Shown here one piece after another: positions 46,561 to 57,635 of a DNA stretch of 64,000 nt. Under the pieces are notes generated by a model that saw only the letters and a program-made list of their open reading frames with translations, did no database searches and was not told where the DNA came from. The stretch's first letter is position 1. Every line of letters begins with the position of its first letter. Location of the stretch: NCBI RefSeq assembly GCF_029784135.1, contig NC_073746.1:108532661-108596660 (forward strand), written 5' to 3'. This DNA comes from Toxorhynchites rutilus septentrionalis (Eukaryota > Arthropoda > Insecta > Diptera > Culicidae). The translations under genes were made by a program, and so were the position numbers.

Positions 46561-49238
46561 TTTTTTTTTTCTTCCAAAATATATATTTTTATCAAGGCTC
46601 ATATGGCGCTAGCCTCACGGGGCCGGGAGTCCAATACTTTGACAATTTTTCTTATTATCTATGTTAGTAATATGTAACCGATTACTCGCGGTTGGCTAGA
46701 GGTTAGTATTACAAGTGTTTTCGTAATTGGGATGTTGCTGTCTCCAATGCTCTGTACGTGTGCCCGACACGGGATACTTCCTATTGGGATGCAGCTGACC
46801 ATTAATCAGCAACGCCCCCCTAGTCTGTACCTCATATCTAGCGTGGTGCGTCTTTCTCGACTCGAGGAATCCAGGATAGAATAGAAACATCATTAAACGT
46901 TGACATCGGCGTTTCTGAGGAACAGGTATAGATGAAGCAGAAAATCAGGATCACGGCTACCTAAGATATCCCGGACGGGGATATCCGATTGTCTGCCTTG
47001 TGCTCTCAGTGCTCTAGAGAGCTGAGAGCGAGCAGCATGGAACCGGATACACGACCAGACAACATGCTCGATGTCGTGGTAGCCATCGCCACAATCACAA
47101 AGATTGTTTGCTGCGAGCCCAATGCGATAGAGATGCGCGTTTAGGTTGTAGTGATTGGCCATAAGCCGAGATATCACGCGAATGAAATCACGACCTACAT
47201 TCAATCCCTTGAAACATGCACTCGTCGAGACCTTAGGGATAATCGTATGTAACCAACGACCGAACTCATCTTCACTCCACATGCGCTGCCAACTTACGAG
47301 CGTGTGCTGACGAGGAATATGAAGAAATTCGTTATAAGCAATTTGCCTTTCAAAAAGTGTGCCTTCTGAAGTACCCACCTTAGCTAGCGAGTCCGCCTTC
47401 TCATTCCCCGGAATCGAGCAATGAGAAGGAACCCATGCTAAGGTAATCTTGAATAATTTTTCGACCAAAACACTCAATAGTTGTCTTATTCTTGTTAGGA
47501 AATAAGATGAGCGTTTATCAACTTTCATTGAGCGGATTGCCTCTATTGAGCTGAGACTGTCTGAAAAAATAAAATAATGGTCGATGGGCAGTGTTCCAAT
47601 GATCCCTAGAGCATAGTATATCGCACCCATTTCAGCGACATACACGGAACAAGGATCTTTGAGTTTGAAAGAGGCACTGGAATTTTCATTGAAGATGCCG
47701 AAGCCAGTGGACCCGTTTATGAATGAATCGTCAGTAAAGAACATTTTATCAGATCTAACTTTACCCCCATATTCTGCCGAAAATATCGGCGGAATAGAAT
47801 CTGAGCGTAGATGATCTGGGATTCCATGGATTTTTTGTCGCATGGACAGATCAAAAATGACAGAGGAACTGCAAAAGTATGGGAAGCAAACTTGGTTGGA
47901 GATGCCTGGTGAAGGGTGCACGTCGTGGGTAAGGAAATCATGGTATAAAGACATAAAACTTGACTGAGGAGTCAGTTGGAGTAGATTTTCGAAGTTATCA
48001 ATCACCAATGGATTCATGATCTTGCAACGGATGAGAAGTCTGTAGGATAATTCTGTGAACCGAAGAGTAAGCGGGGGTACTCCTGCCAAAACTTCGAGAC
48101 TCATCGTATGTGTCGAATGCAAACACCCCATTGCTATACGCAAGCAACGATATTGTATTCTCTCCAGCTTGAGAATATGAATCCTGGCAGCTGATCGGAA
48201 GCAAAAACTGCCATATTCTAACACTGATAATATCGTTGTTTTGTATAACTGAATGAGGTCTCCTGGATGGGCACCCCACCATGTTCCGGTTATTGTTTGG
48301 AGAAAATTGATTCTTTGCTGGCATTTCTGTTTCAGATACGCATTGTGTATTCCCCAGGTACACTTAGAGTCAAAATATACTCCAAGGTATTTGAAAAACA
48401 TCGAGTGCCTGATCGTTTTGCCGGATAGGTGAAGCTGGAATTGGGCGGGTTCGTGCTTCCTAGAAAAAACGACCATTTCGGTTCTCTCCGTAGAGAATTC
48501 GATATCCAGCTTGAGAGCCCACGTGAACAGGTTGTTCAGGGTATCTTGCAAGGATTTTTGCAGAACGGCGGGATTAGTACCCGTGATGGAAATAACTCCA
48601 TCGTCTGCAAGTTGTCTCAACGTGCAATCTCTAGTTAGACAATCATCTATATCATTGACGTAAAAACTGTACAAGAGGGGGCTTAGACAGGAGCCTTGTG
48701 GTAGGCCCATAAAACTGTATCGAGAAGATTTCAAGCTGCCATGATTGAAAAACATGTGTTTTTCTGACAGTAAATTGTACAGGAAATTATTCAGAATTGG
48801 TGAAAGTCCACGATTATGAAGTTTCTCTGAGAGAATTTCCATGGAAACTGAATCAAATGCCCCTTTGATATCGAGGAAAACGGAAGCCATTTGTTCTTTG
48901 CGAGCAAATGCGATTTGGATTTCAGAAGATAGCAGCGCGAGACAATCGTTCGTCCCTTTACCTCGGCGGAAGCCAAACTGCGTATTTGACAGCAAATTGT
49001 TCGCTTCAACCCACTTGTCCAAACGAAGTAGAATCATTTTCTCTAACAATTTACGAATACAGGATAACATTGCAATCGGACTATACGAATTGTGATCGCA
49101 AGCCGGCTTGTTGGGTTTTCACTCTCACTTGCCTCCAATCATGTGGGACAATATTCAGCTCCAGAAACTTGTTGAACAAGTTCAGCAAACGCTGTTTCGC
49201 CAAGTCTGGAAGATTCTTCCACAATTGAATTCCATCCA
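46561..49238 (-). mobile_element. Younger I-type LINE, 5'-truncated, with target duplication
   Basis: Minus-strand LINE with A-tail (T-run 46561-46570), 3' UTR of about 320 bp lacking a 200-bp block kept in the 17-kb copy, and ORF2 from the start of RT to the end. ATTCCATCCA at 46551-46560 and again at 49239-49248 is the target duplication; the LINE's first bases happen to repeat it (49229-49238). It is inserted in ORF1 of an older LINE. Confidence 0.85.
46893..49238 (-). CDS. LINE ORF2: reverse transcriptase and RNase H
   Basis: The open frame 46893-49070 gives 725 residues. RT: FRRGKGTND (33-41), FLDIKGAFDSV (65-75, first catalytic Asp), GLPQGSCLSPLLYSFYVND (122-140), ADD (155-157, catalytic pair). 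RNase H: FTDDSF (Asp447), YVAEMGAIYYAL (Glu480), FSDSLSSIEAI (Asp504), WVPSHCSIPGNEKAD (Asp560), so all four acidic residues are present. The tail CDCGDGYHDIEHVVWSC is zinc-finger-like. Farther upstream, 49081-49238 holds the RT start (DGIQLWKNLPDLAKQRLLNL) in a frame separated by a shift near 49130. RNase H after RT places it with the I clade or a close RNase H-bearing clade. It makes cDNA at the target site (target-primed reverse transcription); this copy lacks its endonuclease. Confidence 0.88.
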
Positions 49239-49248
49239 ATTCCATCCA

Positions 49249-50230
49249 TGTTGTCAGAAAACTGCATAAATCCCAATTGGGAAGATGGAACTGACGATTA
49301 AACCGAGACAATTGATGTTTTTGATGTCTCCTTGAGTGCTGGGATGTTCAAATGTGAATTACTCCCACTGAAGCCAGGAGGGACCTGATTTTGCTTGTCC
49401 GCTGCATTTTTTGGTTGTTTTCGGGCCAGGGGGAAGCGCTTTTTAGAATTTTTGCAAATGCACGTTCCAAAGGCTTCAAACATGTCTTCAATGAGCGCAT
49501 CAATTTATACCTGCTATTTTTGCATGCCTATCCAAATGTTGATCCGAAAATGGAACAGCGCACCTTGTTAGCGCAAGAAGCAGCAGTGTAACTTGCACTT
49601 CACATCTTGGCTTAGGAACAGAAAAAAGTCGAACAGGCAGCCTCAATTTATCTACCATCATGTAGACAGGAAGAATAGAGCCAGAGAAAGTGACTCGTAA
49701 CGAGCTTGACAAAGTAAACTTGTTTTTTTCTCTCTTCCCAGAATAACTGTTCCAAGCTGGCGGCAGTCCAGGATTTGGACAGTCATCGAAGATAGATTTT
49801 TAAACATGCCAACTCCATAACTCGTAATGTATTCATACGTCAGGCCCTTGCCGGTTAGCACAACCTCAATCACTAATACGTGAGAGGGAAAATAAACATG
49901 ACACTCAAACGTGAAGTGCTCGTCGGCAACAATTGCGTTGGCGTCCCGATTAGCCACGCCAACAATTAGTTTGTTCGACCTAGTCTTTGAAATAGAAGTC
50001 ACTAAGGTGTATCATGCCAGACCATGCATGATCTGAATAGCATCAAGGGCTTCTTCATTCGGTTCAGGCCGATAAAAAAACAACTAACGGGTGAACGCCA
50101 GGTGTATCCTCCGGGCAAACATTGGTAGCGGAAACAACAGAGGAATAATGCGAGGACGAAGGTTGAATGAAAGCACTCTCACGAGCATATGCTCCCTTTA
50201 GCAATAATTCTCACAAAAAAGGTCGTTTTT
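49249..50230 (-). pseudogene. Older I-type LINE ORF1 (gag-like), broken and interrupted
   Basis: The minus-strand frames read RPEPNEEALDAIQIMHGLA, then SNKLIVGVANRDANAIVADE, VYFPSHVLVIEVVLTGKGL and GSILPVYMMVDKLRLPVRLF. A decayed Cys-rich knuckle zone follows near 49560-49640, then QVPPGFSGSNSHLNIPALKE, TSKTSIVSV and FMQFSDNMDGI, at which the younger LINE is inserted. ORF1 proteins of I-type LINEs bind RNA through CCHC knuckles. Several frameshifts and a stop (after HGLA) show this is an old copy. The frame resumes beyond the insertion at 46550. Confidence 0.7.
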
Positions 50231-50641
50231 GAAGTTTTCAAGAATTTTGAGCTATAGTCCTACCGACTCATCATTCTATGACCGACTTTTTTCATTACAA
50301 AATTAGCTTTACAAATATATTTTAAACTGTAGAATCGGACGTAAAAATGGAAATATCCAAGTATCTAGAATCCAAGTATCTAGAATCATAAAACAGGATA
50401 AATTCTGAAATTACCCTGATTGATTTATTATTTATGTAAATTTTAATTTTATAATGTTTAATTAACCTTTCTCAACATGTCTGACTATTTGAGAGAACCG
50501 AGTTGTGTAAAAAACTTGTAGAGCATACAGCTCATACAGGGTTACCCAAATCGTTCTACGGAAATTGCAAAAAAAAAATGGGTGATTGACATCTGTGACA
50601 TAACCGCGAGGTTGACGTGGGGCTACCGTTGGCTTAGTTAT
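50231..50641. other. Spacer with shared end motif
   Basis: At 50597-50620 GACATAACCGCGAGGTTGACG followed by TGG resembles 23196-23220 and the left end of the histone repeat. No gene. Confidence 0.45.
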
Positions 50642-52876
50642 GAGCAATTCCAAATGAAATTAACAACTTACAAAACATGAGTATTTTTGATTCGAATGAA
50701 GGTTTGTATTCCGTTTGGGTTGGAGGAAAAATGGAATTTTCCACAGCGATTGGGAATTTTTGTCAGTGTCAGTGTAACTTTTGAAAAGGGCGTATCGATT
50801 TTATTAAGAGAAATCTTTGATAATTTATATCTCAAAAACTATGAGTCATACCGAAATAGTGTCTTAGAAAGAGTTATAGAGTATTGATGGTAAAACGTGA
50901 AAAAAATATGCACTGAGAAAAAAAATTAGTACTCTTGTTTCTATTTACAAAAAAAGCTTTAATTTGCAATATCTAAAATGTGTATATTTTTAGTTTTTTT
51001 TTAATTTTTTCATATAAAAAGTCATGAAGAAAATTTATAAAATCAGTCCAAGATGGTAAAACTATTTTTAGTGAACTTTGTGAAACATCGAATTTTTATG
51101 AATTTTCGAAACTTCAAATTTTTGTATGTTAACAATCAGGACCCGAAATCTTCAAAGGTGAAAAATCAAGACCGACTCTACTCCCAGTAGCTTCGCTTCG
51201 ACTAGAACTGCTTCGGCAGTCGCCGCCAACAAAAAAAGACTTGACTAGAAAATGAATTGACTAGCGCTGACTAGCGAGGATGACTGGTGAACTAGTCCAG
51301 TCAGTGGTTATTTTAACTGACTCGACTAATGAATACAAATCTACCTCCTCATTCAACTGACTTCAATCCACATTTCCATTTCCCCCTGATACTAATTTTG
51401 TACCCGCGTACGCACGTCCATATAAAGAAGAACGAAAACTTGATTCCTGATGCAAAAAAGTAGTTACCCCATCAATGGACGGTTTTTTTTCTACCCATCG
51501 TGAACTAAAACCAACGAACTTAGACATTTATCAAGTATGCTATGAAGGTCCTCGCATTAGTATTAGTTAGTATTAGTCGTGCAAAATAGCGCACACACAC
51601 TGCACGCTATTTTATACGTGTGAGTAGTTTTCGTGTACTCTACAAAAAAATCTAGCTCACCTGTAGCGTTTGTCAAACCACGGTGAACTCAAACATCGAT
51701 GCATGCAAACGTGCATGGGAGAGAGAGAGAGGAACGAATTCGTTTTGGGGGAAGTCACTTCAAAATGCAATGAGGACAATTTGACTGGAAAGAATGGAAT
51801 GATATAGTCGAGTCGGTAGAGGGAGATAGCGACTAAACGTCCGACTTCTTGTTCAGACGTTTTGGCGAAGAAACTGCGTGAAGAGTCAAAAATCATTTAC
51901 CGACTGACTATGGATATAGTCGGTCGGTTAGTCAGCCGACTATCCTCAGTTGACTATGAGTATGCCGAGCCCTGTTAACAATCATTTTTAGCCACAAATC
52001 ATGAATCCTAATGTGATTTGAAATAAAAAAGCTCTTCATCAATTACCTTCCAAATGCAGCCATTCTCGAGATATTTGAAAAAAACTTTTCTAATTTATTG
52101 TCTTTTTCAATTTAATCTTTTTTTTATTTATAGATCTAATTTTTTAAATTTTTTTCATATAAAATAGAAGTTATGTATAAAATTTAAAAAATGAGTTCAA
52201 GTTGGTAAAACTATTTTTGACGAGCTTTGTGAAACATCGAATTTTTATGAATTTTCGAAACCTCGAATTTTTTTGTGTTAACTATCATTTTTAGCCACAA
52301 ATTATGAATTCTGATGTGATTCAAAAAAATGCTCTTTATCAAGCAAATTCATAAAATATCATGAACACGACGGTATAACACGACGAACATATTAAAAGAG
52401 CATATTTACTATAAAAAAAACAATAAATTAGAAATAATATATTTTAATATTTTTTTATATTTTAATATTTTTTTAAATATCTCGAGAATGGTTGCAATTA
52501 GAGGGAGATTGGTAATAAGCTTTTTTGTTCTAAATCACATCAGAATTTATAATTTGTGGCTAAAAATGATTGTTAACATTCAAATATTCGAAGTTTCGAA
52601 AATTCATAAATAGTCGATGTTCCACAAAGTTTGTTAAAAATAGTTTTACTATTTGGGACTGATTTTTCAAATTTTCTGCATGACTTCTATGTTACATGAA
52701 AAAATAAAAACAATAAAAATACATATTTTGGATATTGCAAATTAAAGTTTTTTTGTATATAAAAAAAAGTACTAATTTTTTTTCAGTGTGTATTTTTTCA
52801 CGCTTTAACATCAATACTCTGTAATTCTTTCTAAGATACTATTTCGGTACGTTGTCGATTTCATTTGGAATTGCTC
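50642..52876. mobile_element. Second non-autonomous relative of the 16-kb transposon
   Basis: Left end GAGCAATTCCAAATGAAAT and right end TTTCATTTGGAATTGCTC, with arm sequence as at 16001-19850. A hAT-type MITE is inserted at 51137-51974. The inside is rearranged: arm-type sequence around TTTTATGAATTTTCGAAAC recurs at 51085-51120 and 52235-52260. Confidence 0.7.
51137..51974. mobile_element. hAT-type MITE with 8-bp target duplication
   Basis: The left end CAGGACCCGAAATC and right end (reverse complement CAGGGCTCGGCATA) are imperfect inverted repeats of the CAGGG type, directly flanked by TTAACAAT at 51129-51136 and 51975-51982. An 8-bp duplication with CAGGG-like ends is the hAT hallmark. Internally there are short GACTAGC/GACTGACTA repeats near both ends. 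No transposase. Confidence 0.88.
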
Positions 52877-53079
52877 ACTATACGGTCATATTTTCTGTGT
52901 CAACCTAAACCCTAAACAACCTAAACCAACTCTAAACATGAAACTGATTTTGAACCACTGCCATGAAACAAACTGACTAAAACCACACAAAATGCAATAT
53001 CGCTTCCCTGCAACTGATTAGTAATTACAGTCCTAGCATAAGTATATATGCATACACTACTGTAATCCACCACCACCAA
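52877..53079. other. Short spacer
   Basis: No feature recognised. Confidence 0.4.
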
Positions 53080-53468
53080 ATGTCCTATTTCCCACGACGG
53101 TCGGAAAATCCTTGGGACGCCATTCATCTCCCCGCAACTGTCATCGGCAGACGAAAGCCAATCTGTTTTCGTGCGGCATCAACTCTGTCTGCGAAGCGCT
53201 TCGTATGTAAGCCTCACATCCACGGGGCGAGGATTTGCGATAGAGAGCTTAACGAACAGCTAGAGCTGGAGCACTTCACCAAATGCAACAGTACTACGAG
53301 AAGCAGCGGGTGCTTTCGTCGAATTTAGCGCAAGAAAAAAAACAACAGCTTGATGCACTACGCCAACACGAGACTGATGAGTGGGAGAAAGATGGTTGCA
53401 AGCACCTAAATTACATGCAGACACGTATGCGTGGGCGATCACAACGTGCAGTTCGGAACATTCGCTGA
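53080..53468 (+). pseudogene. Possible coding remnant with coiled-coil character, one frameshift
   Basis: Two plus-strand frames join by a one-base shift near 53281: the first ends ICDRELNEQLELEHFTK, the second reads MQQYYEKQRVLSSNLAQEKK, QQLDALRQHETDEWEKDGCK and RGRSQRAVRNIR before a stop at 53466. The charged, Gln/Glu/Leu-rich content suggests a coiled coil, as in microtubule- or cilia-associated proteins. Family not identified; it could be a retrocopy or an exon with an assembly error. Confidence 0.35.
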
Positions 53469-54784
53469 TTGCAGGGATAACGGATTTCGTTTAACCAAGT
53501 TCAGGATTACTTTCAGTTAATCGTACTACTAAAGGTGATTACGCTGCGTTCTCGATACTTTTCCAAAATCTCATTAACTATTCGCTGATGATTCATTTTG
53601 TTCTAAGTAGATCATCGAATTTCTGCTGTTCATTGGTATTCCCAAGTGGCCATCGAAAGCACACCCGTTAATGAATCCTCGTTCTGGTGCGACTTCAGCT
53701 CGCTGCGAACGTGCCAAAGTACAACAGAGGGTGACCCCGATACCATCGCAGTTTGTGAACAGTTTTCACAATGAAACATGGAAACTATTGTGTTGGCTTT
53801 TTCCCTCCACTCGCTGGCAGCTGTGAGCAGCTTCCCGTTCTGCAACAGATCCCGTTCGTGGTAAAGCATCCATTCTTCATGGTGAGAAGCTAGCATCATT
53901 CATCGCCTTCAATCGAGTGAACAAGCGCTCGATTGCACATTCAGGCCAGAGCATCTTGAAGTCCCTTCTGATTATACTCTACTCCCACTCAGTTGGATCT
54001 GTATTACATGAGCTGTAACATTTGCAAGGGGGCAATCGTGGAGAAATCGCTGTGTGCAGCGCTTGAAGCATATGTGGTTTGGCGCCCTCTATGTATTTCA
54101 TTGATGGCAGATATGTGGTACACCACTTTTGATTCAATTGTTTCTTCAAACATCTTTCGTGTGAGTTTACATTGTGTTTTAAGGATATCCTCAGAAAAGC
54201 CATCCAACCAGAAGGTCGAGAGATACTAGCAATTTCTTTTGAGAGTTACTACCAAATGAAGTAAAAAATAAATGCGCTCATATTTTCGTAAAAAAAAAGT
54301 CAGCGTTATAAAATATTTTGTTCTATTAAAAAACGTGTTTGTATTGAGTGAAAAGGTTGTCACCTCACGCAGAACTGGATCTTCGAACGCTACATAAAAA
54401 AATTCAAAAATAATTTAATTTTCATAAAATCCCATGCCAAACACGTCCCTAGCAACTTGGCACCGAATGTATCGTCCGCTCCATTCTCGTCTGGTAGGTG
54501 AGCACTGCAACCTACTTCTTTTTTCGCTTCTGCGTGACCACCCTCACGTTACACAGGATAACCTCGTAAACAAGCGCGACAACCGATTATTTCACCGCGA
54601 AACCACATTAATTTCGGTTTCAAACCGTGTGAGCACTCCCTTTCCCATATCTCATCTGCCGGACAAATGGTAACCGAGAGAGAAGGTAAAAGAGTGGAAA
54701 AGGATCTGCTCGAGTGAACTGACAGCGCCAGCTCGCAACAGCAGCAGCTTTCATCGTTCAAAAGCACCACATTCTTGCGGTACA

Positions 54785-54816
<32 letters not shown>

Positions 54817-55600
54817 TGTGTGTGTGCATCAAACGCGAACGACGCGCGGAATCCTAGACACATTGTGACAATGAGACGTGGAACGGTTCTTCAGGTTTGC
54901 AAGGAAATTCCCTTAGCCCGAGCCGGAGATGAGTGCACTTCATTCATATCCTCCGTGACGCGGGAGACGGAGCGTACCAGAATGAGCCGCAGAACCATTG
55001 TTTCGAAGCCTTGTATTTCCAAAAGCCTCCCGCTGCTGCTGCCACTGCTGTTACCGAATGGAAAACCGCATTTTGCATATATGCAAATGAATGTTTCAAT
55101 CTCACAAAAGCAGAGGAAACAGCGCACGACGCGTGCGGTTCTGTCGATCCGGGGCTTCGTATTCATACCACCTAGCAATGTGGAGCAAGTTTATGCGATT
55201 TTTATGGGTGCACTTTTTTTGGTCGTTCGGGGTGGAACATCATGACACAAGTTGTGGGGAACGGCGTTAAAAACTCGATAGTACATTGTGGTAATCAGCA
55301 TCCGGTAGCGCTTGGCCTACGGCAGTAGATTTTCAGTGCTTTTATGGACAAAATTGTGTCGGACTGATTAACAACGAACGATGAAGGATGAGATCGGCAC
55401 TGCTCATCACTTGTTAAAAAGATTGATTGCGGTAATAAAAACTACTCACTACGAGCCATTACGAGTGTAAATGCAGAAGGAATAGTGACTTTGTGAGATC
55501 ATTATTCAGTATGTACTGCCAATAACAACATAACCTATGAGGTCGAAACTGTATAGCCGATATTGTTAAGAATTCTACACGAAATGTTTCTAAAAGCGAA
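53469..55600. other. Unassigned stretch
   Basis: A minus-strand frame at 53630-53899 (SHHEEWMLYHERDLLQNGKL) and another at 54004-54207 (MDGFSEDILKTQCKLTRKMF) look protein-like but match no family I know and have no splice support. Frames around 54434-55245 overlap on both strands and seem to be chance. Confidence 0.35.
54785..54826. repeat. (TG)n microsatellite
   Basis: About 42 bp of TG repeats with one TA interruption at about 54809. Confidence 0.95.
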
Positions 55601-55740
55601 CTTGTTTCAATATGACCTCCATTTTTGTCGATTACCTCAACGAGGCGATTCCTGAACCTAGAGCATACTATACCGGGCAACAACTTTCGACCAAAACTCC
55701 ATGTTTTCCATCAGACGACGTAGAATCCGATTTTACACAT
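55600..55740 (-). pseudogene. Possible Tc1/IS630-type transposase C-terminal remnant
   Basis: The minus strand reads, in two frames, NRILRRLMENMEFWSKVVAR and then CSRFRNRLVEVIDKNGGHIE. The ending RL-EVI-KNGGHIE is the usual tail of Tc1/mariner-related transposases. Too short and broken to place further. Confidence 0.5.
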
Positions 55741-55852
55741 GACATGGCATCGTAACCTGCTACAAAACCACATGTTGATTGAAAAAAGTTGACCTCCATG
55801 TAGTAAAGCGCCTAATTTTTCAGATATATACCGATATAAACTCCAACATCGA

Positions 55853-56050
55853 TTTAACACTAGAACTACCGACATATATACCTATTTCTACCAAACCGGT
55901 CATTTTGACCGGTGGGATGTTTAGTTGTAGTAAACTAAAAATAAACTTTTTAAGTTAAACGGTTTAATTGCGATTAAACATAATAATGTACTAAAAGCAT
56001 TATTATGTTTAATTACAAATAAACCGTTTAACTTGAAAAGTTTTTTTTAC
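55853..56050. repeat. Hairpin-forming repeat with piggyBac-like left end
   Basis: TTAACACTAGAACTACCG at 55855-55872 resembles a piggyBac-type end (TTAA target plus C-CTAGAA). Downstream, AAGTTAAACGGTTTAATTGC through CATAATAATG (about 55950-55988) pairs with CATTATTATG through AAACCGTTTAACTTG (about 55998-56037), an inverted repeat of about 40 bp with a 9-bp loop. No matching right end found. Confidence 0.5.
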
Positions 56051-56263
56051 TTATTTTATTTTCTAGTTTTTAGTTCATTATCTGTTTCATTAGAATATTT
56101 CTCTACAATAAAACCATTGTACTGTATTCTATCAGTCTAAAAAACATATTTGATACCGATATTGAGTGGATTGCAGAAAATACATAGTGTGTTCTCCAAG
56201 TCAAGTTCGTTCGTTTGATACACATATCTCAATAAACCTTTTTTTTTTGAGATGATATGGAAT

Positions 56264-56538
56264 CAGCACCCATGGCCGAGTGGTTAGCGTCTCACATTAT
56301 CATGCCGTCTGTTCGGGTTCGATTCCCGTTTTGGCCGGGGATTTTTCTTCAAAGAAATTTCCTTCGACTTGCACTATGGTCACGCGTATTCTAGAGCTTG
56401 CCCCTCGGAATACATTCAAGGCGTGTTTTTTTGGCTTAAGAAAACTGAACTAAGTATTAATTAATTACGCTAGTGAATGCATACGTTGAGACGGCAAAAG
56501 TTCCACAGGGAACGTTAACACCATTCAAGAAGAAGAAG
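56264..56538 (+). mobile_element. tRNA-derived SINE with 7-bp target duplication
   Basis: The head CAGCACCCATGGCCGAGTGG contains the pol III A box (TGGCCGAGTGG) and GGTTCGATTCCC the B box (about 56315-56326). A 200-bp body follows, ending CACCATTCAAGAAGAAGAAG. ATGGAAT flanks it at 56257-56263 and 56539-56545. Same family as 11874-12142. Transcribed by RNA polymerase III and mobilised by a LINE partner (family knowledge). Confidence 0.8.
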
Positions 56539-56544
56539 ATGGAA

Positions 56545-57190
56545 TTAGCTATTTTGTAGCGGCGGCCAAATTGGATTTTTCAAGATAATCAGTTTTACAA
56601 TGACAGCAGAGATAAAGGTGTTTTATAAATTCGCTCAGTTCCTATTGGTCAAATTTCTAATAATGTGGGACAACCCTAGAGGCATACAAACATACATACG
56701 AACAGTCCAAGCTAAATAAGCCGTTTAATAAAGTAGTTTGCTATTTTGTGATTGCGGCCATCTTGGATTTGGATTTTTCATGATCTACTGTAATCTATTA
56801 TGCAAGCCCTTTGATACCCATATTAATCGGGTTTTGAGAAAATATGCAGCCCGCCATTTCATAGTGGCAGCCATCATAGATTTGCATCTTTCATAAATAA
56901 CTGTATTCTACTAGTCAAGCTTTTTCATTTGATACCCATGTTAATGGGATTTTGACATAATATGTAGTCCGCCATTTGATAGGATTTTGATGGATTTGCA
57001 TTTTTCATAAATAACCGTGTTCTACTAGTCAAGCCCTTTCATTTGATACCCATAATAATAGGGATTTGAGAAAATATGTAGTCCGCCATTTTGTAGTGGC
57101 AGCCATCGTGGATTTGCATTTTTCAGGAATAACAGTGTTCTACTAGTCAAGCTCTTTCATTTGATATCATCTACTATCATCTCGAAAGAA
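56545..57190. repeat. Tandem units shared with the 10.6-kb element
   Basis: Four or so units with CCGCCATTTTGTAGTGGCAG, CATGGATTTGCATTTTTCA-like and TTCTACTAGTCAAGC-TTTCATTTGATACCCAT segments, as at 10800-11700. As there, a SINE lies at their edge, which suggests the whole block is a decayed copy of the same composite element. Confidence 0.65.
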
Positions 57191-57211
57191 TTTTTTTTTT
57201 GTCAAAAATCG

Positions 57212-57635
57212 ACTGATTTTCATTTTATTGGCGACGAAGAATGGATCTATTTCGAGTACCCTAAGGGCAAAAAATCGTGACTTCCGCTTGGTGAAGTCGG
57301 CCCTTTCTCTGCGAAGCCTAATTGTTTCGCCCGTTTCGTGTACGACAAGCTACTAAAACAGGGTGAAACGATGAACACAGATCGCTATCGACATCATATA
57401 AAACTAATAAATGATAAATGGTGAATTTAAAATTTGCAACGAGGGAAAAAAAGACCGGAATGGGCCCGAAGACACGGTAAAATGATATTACAGCATGGCT
57501 GCGCACCGGCGCAAACCGCTAGAACCATGGAGAGCGCAATGAAAACCCTTTACTGGGAAACGTTATCGAATCCGCCGTATTCTCAAGACCTGGCCCGTCA
57601 GATTGAAACCTTTCGCTTCTATGGGAAACGCAGAC
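57212..57635 (+). pseudogene. mariner transposase remnant, catalytic residues lost
   Basis: The plus strand reads FIGDEEWIYFEYPKGKKS, LPLGEVGPS, then LLKQGETMNTDRYRHHIKLI, then GKKRPEWARRHGKMILQHGC, APAQTARTMESAMKTL, NPPYSQDLAR and FRFYGKRR in changing frames. In mariner transposases the second catalytic Asp lies in LLHDNAPSHTA; here the block is LQHGCAPAQTA (Asp lost). The third, in APSDYHLF, is also gone. A gap removes part of the middle. Confidence 0.82.
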
